64,000 nt of DNA. It comes from Novipirellula galeiformis. GTDB taxonomy: Bacteria; Planctomycetota; Planctomycetia; Pirellulales; Pirellulaceae. The notes beneath the pieces are model-generated. The model had not been told where the DNA came from. It saw only the letters and a program-made list of their open reading frames with translations, and did no database searches. The DNA lies in the NCBI RefSeq assembly GCF_007860095.1, contig NZ_SJPT01000007.1, forward strand, positions 1 to 64,000. Reading direction: 5' to 3'. A program made the position numbers and the translations under genes. Shown here piece by piece: positions 38,414 to 47,756 of this stretch (positions within the stretch are counted from its first letter, which is position 1; every line of letters starts with the position of its first letter).

Positions 38414-39586
38414 ATGCCTCAAATCGACGTGCGAACGATGGAATTAAGACAACTGAAACAACACATCCTAACTTTAGCGACGTTGCCCGAGACCGAGGCG
38501 CCGGTGGTCAGTTGTTATCTAGCCCTCTCGGCAGGTGCAGTCGCAGACCGCAACGAGTTTGAGGCTCAAGTCGCTGCGTTAAAAATTGGTTCAAGGGGCA
38601 TGAGTCGTCGGGATCTCGCGGACGCAATCAAGCCGATCGAAGCCTATTTGGCAACGGAGTTGTCACCCGAAGCAAAGGGGTTGGCGGTGTTTTCTCGCGC
38701 TGGCGACACCCCCTACTTTCTACCGCTCCCAGTCCATATCTCGTTGCCAAATTGGATTGTCGCGGACAGTACCCCCAACCTCTTTCACTTGGTCGAATTG
38801 AAAGACAGCTACCACCGTTATGTACTAATGATTTGTTCCGAAACTCGGGCGCGGATATTGGAAGTGAATCTGGGGGCGGTGACTGCCGAGTTATGGAGGC
38901 AACGCCCGGAAACACGACAGCGTGTGGGCCGTACGTGGACGAAGCGACATTACCAACATCACCGCCGCGGCCGCGCCGAGCAATTCCTAAAGGAAAAGGT
39001 AGCCGTGCTTGAAAGGCTGATGTCGTCGGAGGGGCATGTGCATCTCATCTTGGCTGGCGATCGGCGGATCACCGATCGCCTTCGTCGCGAGCTGCCCGAG
39101 CATTTGTTGGCCCAATTGGTTGGCGTCATCCCCGCATCGTCTACTTCGCGTGATGACACCGATGTGGTCCAGAGCACGATCGCCTCCTTAATTGCCGCCG
39201 AGCAAACTGAATCACACGAAACGGTCGATGAGTTGTTGTATCAGTTGCGGCAAGGACACTTGGCTGCCGCGGGCACCAAGGCTACGCACCGAGCACTGTA
39301 CTGCGGCCAAGCCGACGTGGTGGTGATCGCGAAGCAGTATGCTCCGGGGCTGGGGTGGACCTGTGGAGAGTGCGGTTTCACGGAGTTGGAACAGCCTCGA
39401 CCGGACACGTCGTGTCCAGAATGCGACGCCCGCGCGCTGCATGACTTTGACATCAAGGAAGCCATTGTGCGGATGGCGGAGCGCCATGGATGTATCGTCG
39501 AAGTCGTGAACGAGAGCGAGCCGTTACAGCGGCTCGGCGGCATCGGTTGTCTACTGCGATATCGTCTCTCGGACAGTTGCGTTTAG
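38414..39586 (+). CDS. bacterial eRF1-like (baeRF-type) protein with zinc ribbon
   Basis: 390 aa from the ATG at 38414 (an ATG at 38438 is also possible). The fold reads as an archaeo-eukaryotic release-factor relative: an N-terminal domain (about 10-130), a middle domain with RVGRTWTKRHYQHHRRGRAE (about 170-190) where eRF1 has its catalytic GGQ loop (no GGQ here), and a C-terminal L7Ae-like domain with a treble-clef zinc ribbon (C317, C320, C334, C337) and the ending GGIGCLLRY that matches eRF1 domain 3 (GGIAAILRY). Such baeRF proteins have been proposed to act on ribosomes in stress or conflict; this is not experimentally settled. In an operon, 23 nt before the diadenylate-cyclase-like gene. 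Confidence 0.78.
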   Translation: MPQIDVRTMELRQLKQHILTLATLPETEAPVVSCYLALSAGAVADRNEFEAQVAALKIGSRGMSRRDLADAIKPIEAYLATELSPEAKGLAVFSRAGDTPYFLPLPVHISLPNWIVADSTPNLFHLVELKDSYHRYVLMICSETRARILEVNLGAVTAELWRQRPETRQRVGRTWTKRHYQHHRRGRAEQFLKEKVAVLERLMSSEGHVHLILAGDRRITDRLRRELPEHLLAQLVGVIPASSTSRDDTDVVQSTIASLIAAEQTESHETVDELLYQLRQGHLAAAGTKATHRALYCGQADVVVIAKQYAPGLGWTCGECGFTELEQPRPDTSCPECDARALHDFDIKEAIVRMAERHGCIVEVVNESEPLQRLGGIGCLLRYRLSDSCV

Positions 39587-39609
39587 AGCGACCGCCCGCG
39601 AGGTGGCAA

Positions 39610-40977
39610 ATGGAAAACAGAGTGGAATTTCAAGAACTCATTGATGCGTTGCACATTGTCGAGTTGTCGGGTACGACTCGACAAGGTGTGTTACAAGAGT
39701 TGTTTGACGCAGTAAACTGGGAACGAGAATGCGTTTCGCCGAGTGAGGTGGTCAAAGCGATGGAAGGGTGTGAAGCCACCACGCCAGGGATCCCCGACAC
39801 GGGGCTGACGCTGCACCACGCAAAGATCGATTGGCCGGGGCACTTCCGTTTGGTGCTCGGGCGGAGCCGGTGCGGAGAGAGCCAAGTGCGTGAGGGTGAC
39901 AGCCCGCATTTGGTTGGGCTGCTGGTGGTCGGTCGGGAGAGCTTGTCCAGGCACTTGGACCTGTTAGGCTCTGTGGCCGAATTATTTGGCCACGCTGAAT
40001 TTCGCGGCGCATTGAGCACCGCGAGTGACCCTCGCGAGCTGAAGCAATTGTTCATCGACCGCGTCCTGCAGCCCCCCCGAGGAGATGCATCGATAGCGGA
40101 GATTCCCCAGCAAAGTTTGGCGATTGCCAACCACGCCGTCGGGTTGGCCACGTCGTTATCAGCCCAAGCGATCCTGGTCGTACTCGACCCGGGGCAAGCC
40201 GTGCCATGGTCCCCGTTGAACTCCTGGGCTGGACGATTGCTGATTGTGACCGCAACGAAGTGCGAGGGATTCGTGCCGGGACGAGCGGACATCCATCTGT
40301 TGGACGTCATGCACACTAGTTTGTCTCGCATGGACCGCGCCAAGTTGGGATTACTGTTGGCGGCTGCGAATGGATTGGTCGACGAACAACGAGACGTTGT
40401 CTGTGTCACCGGATCGCAGGCACAAGCCTTGGACAGCATCACGGTGACACGGCCGGCGCCCCATTTCCGCGCCGTGTTCCCCCGCCCGCTTCAAGCCAAT
40501 GGAACGACCGTTCGCCCCGAAGTCATTCTCCGTGTGCTCTCGTTGGCGATCGAAATCGCATCCGAAGGGCGTGAGTCACGTCAGATCGGGACGATGTTTG
40601 TCATCGGCGATACGCGGCAGGTGGCACGCCAATCTCGTCAATTGGTGCTCAATCCGTTTCATGGATTTGCCCGCAATTTGCGCAATGTGCTGGAACCGGG
40701 TTTAACCGAAACGGTCAAAGAGTTCGCGTTGCTCGACGGCGCCTTTATCATCGATGCGGACGGTTCGATTCGTTCCGCGGGTTCGTACTTGATCCCCCAG
40801 TCCATCGCGCAAGGATTGGCCAGTGGTTTGGGCGCCCGGCACCAAGCCGCCGCGTCGATCACGAGGGCGACGCGAGCGACCGCAGTCACGGTCAGCCAGT
40901 CCACTGGAACGGTCACGTTATTCCAGCAGGGAGGCATGGTGTTGACCTTGGAGCGAGCTGCGTTGACCCGTTGGTAA
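39610..40977 (+). CDS. EIIA / pyruvate-kinase-C-like / diadenylate cyclase (DisA_N) fusion
   Basis: 455 aa; start at 39610 set by GAGGTGG. Three domains. (1) About 1-150, PTS EIIA-like, with the phospho-acceptor position conserved (H70 in LTLHHAKI). (2) About 160-285, resembling the C-terminal alpha/beta domain of pyruvate kinase (AQAILVVLDPG, RLLIVTATKC, DVVCVTGSQA); this assignment is my inference. (3) About 300-450, a DAC domain with DGA at 376-378 and GARHQAA at 408-414, where DisA and CdaA have GTRHRAA. It should make c-di-AMP from two ATP, if the Arg-to-Gln change is tolerated. Carbon/nitrogen PTS state may gate it. Confidence 0.82.
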   Translation: MENRVEFQELIDALHIVELSGTTRQGVLQELFDAVNWERECVSPSEVVKAMEGCEATTPGIPDTGLTLHHAKIDWPGHFRLVLGRSRCGESQVREGDSPHLVGLLVVGRESLSRHLDLLGSVAELFGHAEFRGALSTASDPRELKQLFIDRVLQPPRGDASIAEIPQQSLAIANHAVGLATSLSAQAILVVLDPGQAVPWSPLNSWAGRLLIVTATKCEGFVPGRADIHLLDVMHTSLSRMDRAKLGLLLAAANGLVDEQRDVVCVTGSQAQALDSITVTRPAPHFRAVFPRPLQANGTTVRPEVILRVLSLAIEIASEGRESRQIGTMFVIGDTRQVARQSRQLVLNPFHGFARNLRNVLEPGLTETVKEFALLDGAFIIDADGSIRSAGSYLIPQSIAQGLASGLGARHQAAASITRATRATAVTVSQSTGTVTLFQQGGMVLTLERAALTRW

Positions 40978-41010
40978 GCTCCTTTGGATTGCGAAGCCAC
41001 CGTTACCTGT

Positions 41011-43293
41011 TTAACGCAACCCTCCCTCGATGATTTGATCGAACCACTCGGCGATCGCATCAGGATCATCCATGATTCGGAACCGCAGCAAATCCAGCTC
41101 GTCGACACAGGTTTTCTGCAACACGGTCGTTTTCAGCCAATCGACCAGCGGATGCCAGAACTCGGTTCCCACCAAGACGACTGGAAACGCGGCGAGCTTT
41201 CGGGTTTGAATCAAGGTCAGCGCTTCGAAGAATTCGTCCAACGTGCCGAAACCGCCCGGAAAGATCAGAAAGCCACACGCATACTTGGCAAACATCATTT
41301 TGCGAACAAAGAAATAGCGACAAGTATAAGAGGCATCACAATAGGGGTTCAACGACTGTTCGTGCGGCAGCTCGATGTTCAATCCAATCGACGGGCTGCC
41401 GCCATCACGCGCCCCGCGGTTGCCCGCCTCCATCAATCCAGGGCCACCACCGGTGATGATCGCGAACCCACGTTCCCCTAACGCTTGGGCCGTTTGCTGA
41501 GCCAACTGGTACGACGGGTCGCTCTCGGACAGTCGCGAACTTCCGAACAAGGCGACCGCTCGACGGCGTCCTTGCAGCGCCCGTGTCATCACCTCGATGC
41601 CTTGAATTAGATCGGCTTGAATGCGCAACACACGCCATGGATCATCGTGTAAAAAATCGATAGGACGGCGTCCCGCGCTGTCCAAAAACTCTAAGTCAGG
41701 ATCCTGAGTCACGCCTGGAAACAATTCGTCCACGTGGACGTGATCCACGTCGAACCGGCCGTTGGTGGCCTCGATATCGCCGATCGAATCGTCGGCATCG
41801 TTTCCAGTCTCGCCACCCGCGCCGGGAGTCGACCGTCGCGTGACCGCGATGGCATTCCCGTCGCGGTCCGCGACCAACGTTTCCCCCGCGACTTCGAACA
41901 CGTGCTCGCTGCGGTAGACGGGGATGAAAACGTCAAATGCGAACCGCGATTCGATACTTTTCTTCAATGCGAGTGCAACGTTTGCTTCACCATGAGTGAG
42001 AAAAACTTTCCGCGGTGGTTGCTCGAGGTGGCTAAGCCACTGAAGCAAACCGGTTCGATCGGCGTGTCCCGACAAGCTCAAAATCTGTTCGATCTTTGCA
42101 TCCACTTGATATTCACGACCATGGATACGAACTTGTTTTTCGCCCGAAACTAGCCGCTGTCCCAAGGTTCCACGCGCCTGGAAACCGACGAATAAGATCG
42201 TGGATTCGTCACGTCGAACGTTGCTGCGGAGGTGATGCTTGATCCGTCCCGCCGTGCACATCCCCGAGGGTGCCATGATGATACAGGGTTCCTTGACGCG
42301 ATTGATCGACTTCGATTCCTCCACCGTGCGCGTGATTCTCAGCCCAGGAAATTGAAGTGGCGGCTGGTCAGCCTCGATCGCACGACGAGTTTCTTCGTCC
42401 AACCAACTCGTAAAACGACGGAAGATGTTCGTGACGTCGTATGCCATCGGGCTGTCAAGAAAGACCTGAACCGCAGGGATGCGGTGATGGTGCACCAAGC
42501 GACTTAAATAGAACATCATCTCTTGAGCACGCTCCACCGCGAACACGGGGATCACCAAATTCCCACCACGTTTGAACGTGTCATTGGCAATGGCTTCGAG
42601 TTGCTGCTCCACACTACTGTGATCCCCATGGTCGCGGTCCCCGTAGGTCGATTCCATCACGACATAGTCCGCACCTCGAAAATAGGTTGGGTCGTGCAGC
42701 AGTGGTTTATCATGCTGCCCTAGATCCCCGGAGAACAGAATCGTCCGCTGGCAATCCAATTCCTGGAGTAAGATTTCAAGAGACGCCGAACCAAGAATGT
42801 GTCCTGCATCGTGCCAAGTCACCGTCACCCCAGGCACGATCTCCATTGGCACGCGATAATCGACCCCACGAAAAAGCGGGATCGCTTTCTCGACATCCTT
42901 TTCCGTATAGAGCGGTTTCACACGATGCAGCCCGCTACGTCCTTCCTTGCGATGCCGACGTCGTTTGTAACGAGCGTCCTCCACTTGAATCTTCGCAGAG
43001 TCCCTTAACATCACATCGGCCAAGGCAACCGTTGGCCGGGTCGCGTAGATACGACCTCGGAAACCCTCGGCGACCAATTTTGGAATCAGCCCGATGTGGT
43101 CGATGTGCGCATGCGTCACCACCAATGCATCGAGACGGTCCGCCGCGAGCGGGCACGGTTCCCAGTTCCGCGAAAGAAATTCGCGTTCCTGGACCATGCC
43201 ACAGTCGACCAAGACTTGTTTTCCCGCGACCTCTAACAGGTAACGCGACCCGGTGACGTTTTGGTTAGCGCCCAGAAACGTGATTTTCATCAT
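41011..43293 (-). CDS. metallo-beta-lactamase/beta-CASP ribonuclease fused to a LOG-family phosphoribohydrolase
   Basis: 760 aa. Residues 1-465 are a complete MBL/beta-CASP RNA-processing module: HAHIDH at 61-66, H164 in AGHILG, D190 in SGD, the beta-CASP insert with MAPSGMCTAGR, SGHAD at 408-412 and LTHGE at 432-436. After a linker (about 470-550) comes a LOG domain (about 560-757) with GGGPGLMEAGNRGA near 615 and PGGFGTLDE at 679-687, the motif of nucleotide 5'-monophosphate phosphoribohydrolases (cytokinin-activating or purine-nucleotide cleaving). I know both families as separate proteins; joined they suggest RNA cleavage coupled to nucleotide breakdown. Convergent with the DAC gene, 34 nt apart. 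Confidence 0.9.
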   Translation of the reverse strand: MMKITFLGANQNVTGSRYLLEVAGKQVLVDCGMVQEREFLSRNWEPCPLAADRLDALVVTHAHIDHIGLIPKLVAEGFRGRIYATRPTVALADVMLRDSAKIQVEDARYKRRRHRKEGRSGLHRVKPLYTEKDVEKAIPLFRGVDYRVPMEIVPGVTVTWHDAGHILGSASLEILLQELDCQRTILFSGDLGQHDKPLLHDPTYFRGADYVVMESTYGDRDHGDHSSVEQQLEAIANDTFKRGGNLVIPVFAVERAQEMMFYLSRLVHHHRIPAVQVFLDSPMAYDVTNIFRRFTSWLDEETRRAIEADQPPLQFPGLRITRTVEESKSINRVKEPCIIMAPSGMCTAGRIKHHLRSNVRRDESTILFVGFQARGTLGQRLVSGEKQVRIHGREYQVDAKIEQILSLSGHADRTGLLQWLSHLEQPPRKVFLTHGEANVALALKKSIESRFAFDVFIPVYRSEHVFEVAGETLVADRDGNAIAVTRRSTPGAGGETGNDADDSIGDIEATNGRFDVDHVHVDELFPGVTQDPDLEFLDSAGRRPIDFLHDDPWRVLRIQADLIQGIEVMTRALQGRRRAVALFGSSRLSESDPSYQLAQQTAQALGERGFAIITGGGPGLMEAGNRGARDGGSPSIGLNIELPHEQSLNPYCDASYTCRYFFVRKMMFAKYACGFLIFPGGFGTLDEFFEALTLIQTRKLAAFPVVLVGTEFWHPLVDWLKTTVLQKTCVDELDLLRFRIMDDPDAIAEWFDQIIEGGLR

Positions 43294-43465
43294 CCCACCA
43301 TTTCTCTCTCATGATGTCAAATTCAATAATTCATGCGAAATCCCAGTGGCAACGGGATTTACCATCGGCACCCCGCATCCGCATTGCACCTTTCATGCCA
43401 GCGTGATGAGGTTACCGACGTCAATGGAGGCATCGGCAAAGTCATCGGGAGCGTTTCGAGCGGGG

Positions 43466-45163
43466 TTAGCGATGTTGCGATTCCGATTCGGATGTTTCCG
43501 TTGCATCGGCCAATACCACGCGGGCGATTCGCCGCGTCAGCGTGTGGATTCGTTTTAGATTTTCGATGATGTCGGTTTCGACTTTAAACGCAGCGAGCCG
43601 ATTGGGTTCGTAAGCGATCAGTCGTCTGGCGAGATGAGAGGTTGCCAGCTCGGCTAATTCGTTTACTTTCGTTTTGCTTTCGATTGCAACACGCGCGGAT
43701 TCCAAATCTCCATGGCGCAAAGCTTCGCACGAACAATCAAATGACCACAGCACTTTTTCGTGAACCGTCCGTAACACCTCCGTGGTTGCGGTGCTGACAA
43801 CGACTCCCAATCGGATGCGTTTCAAGGCGTCCACGAGCACATTGTTTTCAATCACATCGCCGATATTTTCCAAGTAGTTGGCAATGCCGATATATTGGTG
43901 CAACTGCGTCGATTGGGGAGAGACGAGATTCTTCTGCGACAGTTTTGCCAGGTAGAGAATGATCGCACCGTGCAGCGTGTCCACATCGTCTTCGGCCCGA
44001 CGAAGACGGTTGATGTCCCGCGGTGTCCCCTTGGTTGCGATCTCAAGCGATCGCTCTAACATGTCTCGGTTTAATTCGGCAAGCCGGACGAGTTCGCGAC
44101 GCACTTGATCCAACGCCACCGCAGGGTTTTCCAAGTACATCTTGTCCAGGAACTGAGGACAAATCCCAATGGGTTCCTTCCGCTCGGGGACAAGACGATC
44201 GACCAACTTCGCTAACGGCCCGGTAAACCAAATGAAGACGAAGGCGTTTCCGACATTGAATAGCGTATGCGCGTTGGCGAGTTGGCGTGGCGTGTCGACA
44301 GCCAACCGAACGGCCCCGTCAAGGCCCGAAGTTGTAGGCGAAACACTCCGCACCAATTGTGCAAACGCGGGAATAAAAAACATCCACAACAAGACGCCGC
44401 CGATATTGAACAGGATATGGATCCAGGCAGCTTGGACCGCTTCACGCGGCCGCCCAAGAGCCGACAGGAGCACGGTCACACAGGTTCCAATGTTGGCACC
44501 AAAGATCAGCCCAATCCCCGATTCAAGTGAAATCAGTCCCTGGCCCGCCAACACGATCACAATCCCTGTTGTCGCCGAGGAACTTTGCACGATGGCTGTG
44601 AACAACGCGCCAATCAGAATGCTAAGCAGCGGATTCTGCATCCCCTGTAACGCGTTAATGAAGGGAGGCCATTGACGTAACGGACCGGTCGCGCCGCTCA
44701 TCAACTCCATCCCAAAGAAGATCATCCCCAGCCCAATCAAGACCATTCCCCATTGCTTGCTCCGCTCACCCGTCGTCACGACATTCCAGAGGAATCCAGC
44801 CGCAATCAGCAATAGGCCGTACTGATAGACATTAAATGCAATTACCTGCGCCGTGATCGTCGTCCCCACATTCGCGCCGATAATGACGCCAATCGATTGG
44901 CCAAGCGTCAATAATCCAGCGGAGACAAACCCAACGACCAACACCGTGGTAACGGAAGAGGATTGAATCACGGCGGTAACGATCACGCCCGCGATGGCGG
45001 CAGTGAACCGATTCGCCGTCAATCGCCCCAGCAGGTTCTTCATGCTGCTGCCCGCAACCGTTTTGAGACTCTCGCTCATCTGTTGCATGCCAAATAGAAA
45101 CAGGGCCAAACCGCCTGCGAACCCGGTCACAAGCCCTGCACATTCGACGCTGCTGATCGGCAT
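43466..45163 (-). CDS. Na+/Pi cotransporter family protein with PhoU-like domain
   Basis: 565 aa from the ATG at 45163 (MPISSVECAGLVTGF); a longer frame adds only a Ser/Pro-rich leader. The two inverted NptA/Na-Pi repeats are marked by QSSS at 67-70 (QSSSVTTVLVVGF) and at 193-196 (QSSSATTGIVIVL), each followed by a GANVGT or GANIGT loop. About eight membrane helices. The cytoplasmic C-terminal 200 residues (about 350-560) are helical with the PhoU-like repeats ENIGDVIENN and ETDIIENLKRIH. The protein probably moves phosphate with sodium. Na+ coupling would be consistent with the N-ATPase at 8-15 kb. Confidence 0.9.
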   Translation of the reverse strand: MPISSVECAGLVTGFAGGLALFLFGMQQMSESLKTVAGSSMKNLLGRLTANRFTAAIAGVIVTAVIQSSSVTTVLVVGFVSAGLLTLGQSIGVIIGANVGTTITAQVIAFNVYQYGLLLIAAGFLWNVVTTGERSKQWGMVLIGLGMIFFGMELMSGATGPLRQWPPFINALQGMQNPLLSILIGALFTAIVQSSSATTGIVIVLAGQGLISLESGIGLIFGANIGTCVTVLLSALGRPREAVQAAWIHILFNIGGVLLWMFFIPAFAQLVRSVSPTTSGLDGAVRLAVDTPRQLANAHTLFNVGNAFVFIWFTGPLAKLVDRLVPERKEPIGICPQFLDKMYLENPAVALDQVRRELVRLAELNRDMLERSLEIATKGTPRDINRLRRAEDDVDTLHGAIILYLAKLSQKNLVSPQSTQLHQYIGIANYLENIGDVIENNVLVDALKRIRLGVVVSTATTEVLRTVHEKVLWSFDCSCEALRHGDLESARVAIESKTKVNELAELATSHLARRLIAYEPNRLAAFKVETDIIENLKRIHTLTRRIARVVLADATETSESESQHR

Positions 45164-45616
45164 GAACGAAAACCTTTTTGGGGGCGAACTGCGTGGATGC
45201 GAGTGAACGGTGTTGGAACGTATCAAACACAATGGGATATGGGCGGTTGAGTTTCGACGAACGATCGGGGCGGCAATGGAAAGTTACCGCGGAACGTTGA
45301 CAATGGTCTCCCATAACATCGCAGTGATTGATTGCATTCATCGTGCCAAACCGGCGTTCGCAAACGCCGGTCGAGTCCCCCCATCGGTCCAGTCATTCGC
45401 TGCGTGCGGATTGGCACGTGCACAGACGCTTTTGCGATACAAGATGCCTCAAAACCGCACACCTATAAACCGGCCATCGCTATTGTTACCGCGCGGGATC
45501 GCCCCGACTGGCAGCGCACGATGGTGGCACATCATTTGCCTTTCAATCGCCCCAGGAGAACAAGGAAGCGGCCACTACCCTCGGCTTTAATCTCGGCGAA
45601 ACAAAGGTGAGTTGAA
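45164..45616. other. divergent intergenic region
   Basis: 453 nt between the Na/Pi transporter gene and the first usp gene. A perfect hairpin CCGGCGTT-CGCA-AACGCCGG lies at 45351-45370 without a T-run. Promoters for both genes must be here, but I cannot pick them with confidence. Confidence 0.4.
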
Positions 45617-46567
45617 ATGAAACGATTCAAATCCATTTTGGTCGGCGTAGCTTTAGCGGAGGGAGATCGTCTCGTTTCGGAGCGAGTGCCGTCCGCCTCC
45701 GAAGAGGCCGTCGCGCGCGGCACTTGGCTGGCGAAAGCCAACGATGCGCAACTAAACTTTCTGCATGTCCTGCCTTCTTGGGCGGCCAATCTCGATGCCA
45801 ACACTCAAGTTTTGATTCAGAATGATCACGGCCAGCAGACGGTTCGAGATCATGCCAAGGAAGTGATGGCAAAATTGGTTCATCAGGCGGAGAGCGAAGG
45901 GATCGCAGCGGAAAGCCGGGTGGTGTTTGGGAAAAGCTGGGTCGAGGCGATTCGGCAGGTGCTTCGCAAACATCATGATTTAGTCATTGTCGGAGCCAAG
46001 GACACGAGCCAGCCGAGACCGTTTTTGGCCGGCAGCACCGCAATCAAACTGTTGCGAAAATGTCCCTGTGCGGTTTGGGTCACAAGACCCACGCCCGACC
46101 GGATCCTTCACTCCATCTTGGTCGCCCACGACTTGAGGTCAGTTGGAAATGACGCGATGGAATTGGGCTGCTCGTTGGCAAAAATCCACCACGCCAAGTT
46201 GCATGTGTTGCATGCGGCCGAGTACGCGAATTACGACAACATCTTTCCGACCTTGGTTTCGCTGGATTCGGCGGAACAGTACCGTCAGAATGCAGAAAAA
46301 CAGATCGCGGAGCAATTGGCCAAGTTTCATTTGGCTCATGAAGCTCAAGTGCACTTTTCGACCCGGGCCCCAGACTTAGCAATTTGGCACTGTATCGAAG
46401 AGGAGAACGTCGAATTGCTGGTGATGGGAACGATCGCACGAACGGGCATCTCGGGTTTGATCACCGGCAACACCGCCGAGCGACTATTGCCCCTTCTTTC
46501 CTGTTCAATTTTGGCGATAAAACCACGAGACTTTCAATCACCCGTGACGCTCGAACCCCACGGCTGA
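45617..46567 (+). CDS. tandem UspA-domain universal stress protein
   Basis: 316 aa, two Usp domains (about 1-155 and 160-305). AAGGTGAG precedes the ATG. The second domain has the nucleotide-binding block MGTIARTGISGLITGNTAERLL split over strand and helix (G-x-G...GNT), typical of the UspE-like ATP-binding type; the first is less canonical (GAKDTSQPRPFLAGST). Tandem Usps respond to energy and oxygen stress. Faces the next usp gene tail to tail. Confidence 0.9.
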   Translation: MKRFKSILVGVALAEGDRLVSERVPSASEEAVARGTWLAKANDAQLNFLHVLPSWAANLDANTQVLIQNDHGQQTVRDHAKEVMAKLVHQAESEGIAAESRVVFGKSWVEAIRQVLRKHHDLVIVGAKDTSQPRPFLAGSTAIKLLRKCPCAVWVTRPTPDRILHSILVAHDLRSVGNDAMELGCSLAKIHHAKLHVLHAAEYANYDNIFPTLVSLDSAEQYRQNAEKQIAEQLAKFHLAHEAQVHFSTRAPDLAIWHCIEEENVELLVMGTIARTGISGLITGNTAERLLPLLSCSILAIKPRDFQSPVTLEPHG

Positions 46568-46694
46568 GCTTGAGCGAGTTTGGGAACGTACGGGGCATCC
46601 GCTGACAACTCAACTGCCACGCCGCGGGTACCTCAAAACAGCGAGTGCGGAAGGTGAGATGCTTCGCTTTGTTTTCCAGTGAAACGCGTCATCG

Positions 46695-47597
46695 TCACTC
46701 TCCCGCAGCCGTTCGGTGATGACGAGAAATCCACACACTGCAAGGCGCATGGCGAAGTACGTACTTTGTGGTGCTTCCCAGAAACCAATCGTGCAACCGA
46801 CTGTGTCCGGTTTCACCGAGCACGACAAGGTCGCTTTGGTTTTGATCGACGACACTCACAATCGCCTCGCCAGCGTGCTGTGCACTGACGACTTGAGTCC
46901 GGGTATGGGGCAGGGTCGTTGCGATTTGTTTTGCCTGATACTCCGCCTTGTCCTGCATCCGTTTGAACTCCATTTCAGCGTCCGTCAGCACAGCGGGTGT
47001 CAACGCATCGCCCATCAAATAGTCGTACGTCGGCGCCACCGAGACCACGTTCATTTCGGTACCGGGATCCCACCTCATGCTCATGATTTCATGGACCGCT
47101 TCGTGCGCGGCAGGCGATCCATCATAAGCGAGCGAAATTTTTCTTGCCGGCACCTTCGCGGAGGTTGCCTCTCCGCGGGGGCGGACGACAAGCACCGAGC
47201 AATCGGCATGCGTTGCGACATTGTCGGACACACTCCCCAACAACATGCGGCTAACCACGGAGTGTCCCACGGCACCGACAACGATCAAATCGGCCACGAT
47301 TCGTTTGGATACTTGCAAGATCGCCTGGGCGGCATTGCCGGTTTGTCGCAGCTTAGAAAAGCCGCGTTCACACCGACCGGCTAACCATCCTTCGAGTTCG
47401 GCGTGATGGCTCGCCACGAATTCCCGTTCACGTTGGTCCCATTCCGGATTTTGAATATTGCCGCGAATGCTGAGTTCCGGAAGCAGCGAAACCGTCAACA
47501 CGGTGAGCTGCAACTTGCTATCGAACTCAAGCTCACCTAGAAAACGAGCAGCGTTGATGGCCATCGACGAGCCATCGCTTGCAAGTAGAACTTTCAT
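46695..47597 (-). CDS. tandem UspA-domain universal stress protein
   Basis: 300 aa. Domain 1 begins MKVLLASDGSSMAINAARFL and contains VVGAVGHSVVSRMLLGSVSD, a canonical G-x2-G-x9-GS ATP-binding loop. Domain 2 (about 155-300) begins KISLAYDGSPAAHEAV and ends with VLGETGHSRLHDWFLGSTT, again canonical. Both domains should bind ATP, unlike the two other Usp proteins here. Same strand as the next usp gene, 159 nt apart. Confidence 0.92.
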   Translation of the reverse strand: MKVLLASDGSSMAINAARFLGELEFDSKLQLTVLTVSLLPELSIRGNIQNPEWDQREREFVASHHAELEGWLAGRCERGFSKLRQTGNAAQAILQVSKRIVADLIVVGAVGHSVVSRMLLGSVSDNVATHADCSVLVVRPRGEATSAKVPARKISLAYDGSPAAHEAVHEIMSMRWDPGTEMNVVSVAPTYDYLMGDALTPAVLTDAEMEFKRMQDKAEYQAKQIATTLPHTRTQVVSAQHAGEAIVSVVDQNQSDLVVLGETGHSRLHDWFLGSTTKYVLRHAPCSVWISRHHRTAAGE

Positions 47598-47756
47598 CTT
47601 CGTTTTTTCTCCTCTGTTATCGTGACATGGGCGTCCAATGAAGCGACACCGTATCGGCCCCCAACTTTCGTATCATTTGATCTCCCCCGAGTGCCGTCAG
47701 TAAGCACTCGGCGTGAGGTCGGCGAATTTTTGACCAATCCTCGGCTCCCATGCGTT

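Noticed and set aside
45351-45370. Perfect hairpin as a terminator
   Set aside because: No T-run on either strand, and it lies between divergent promoters rather than after a gene.
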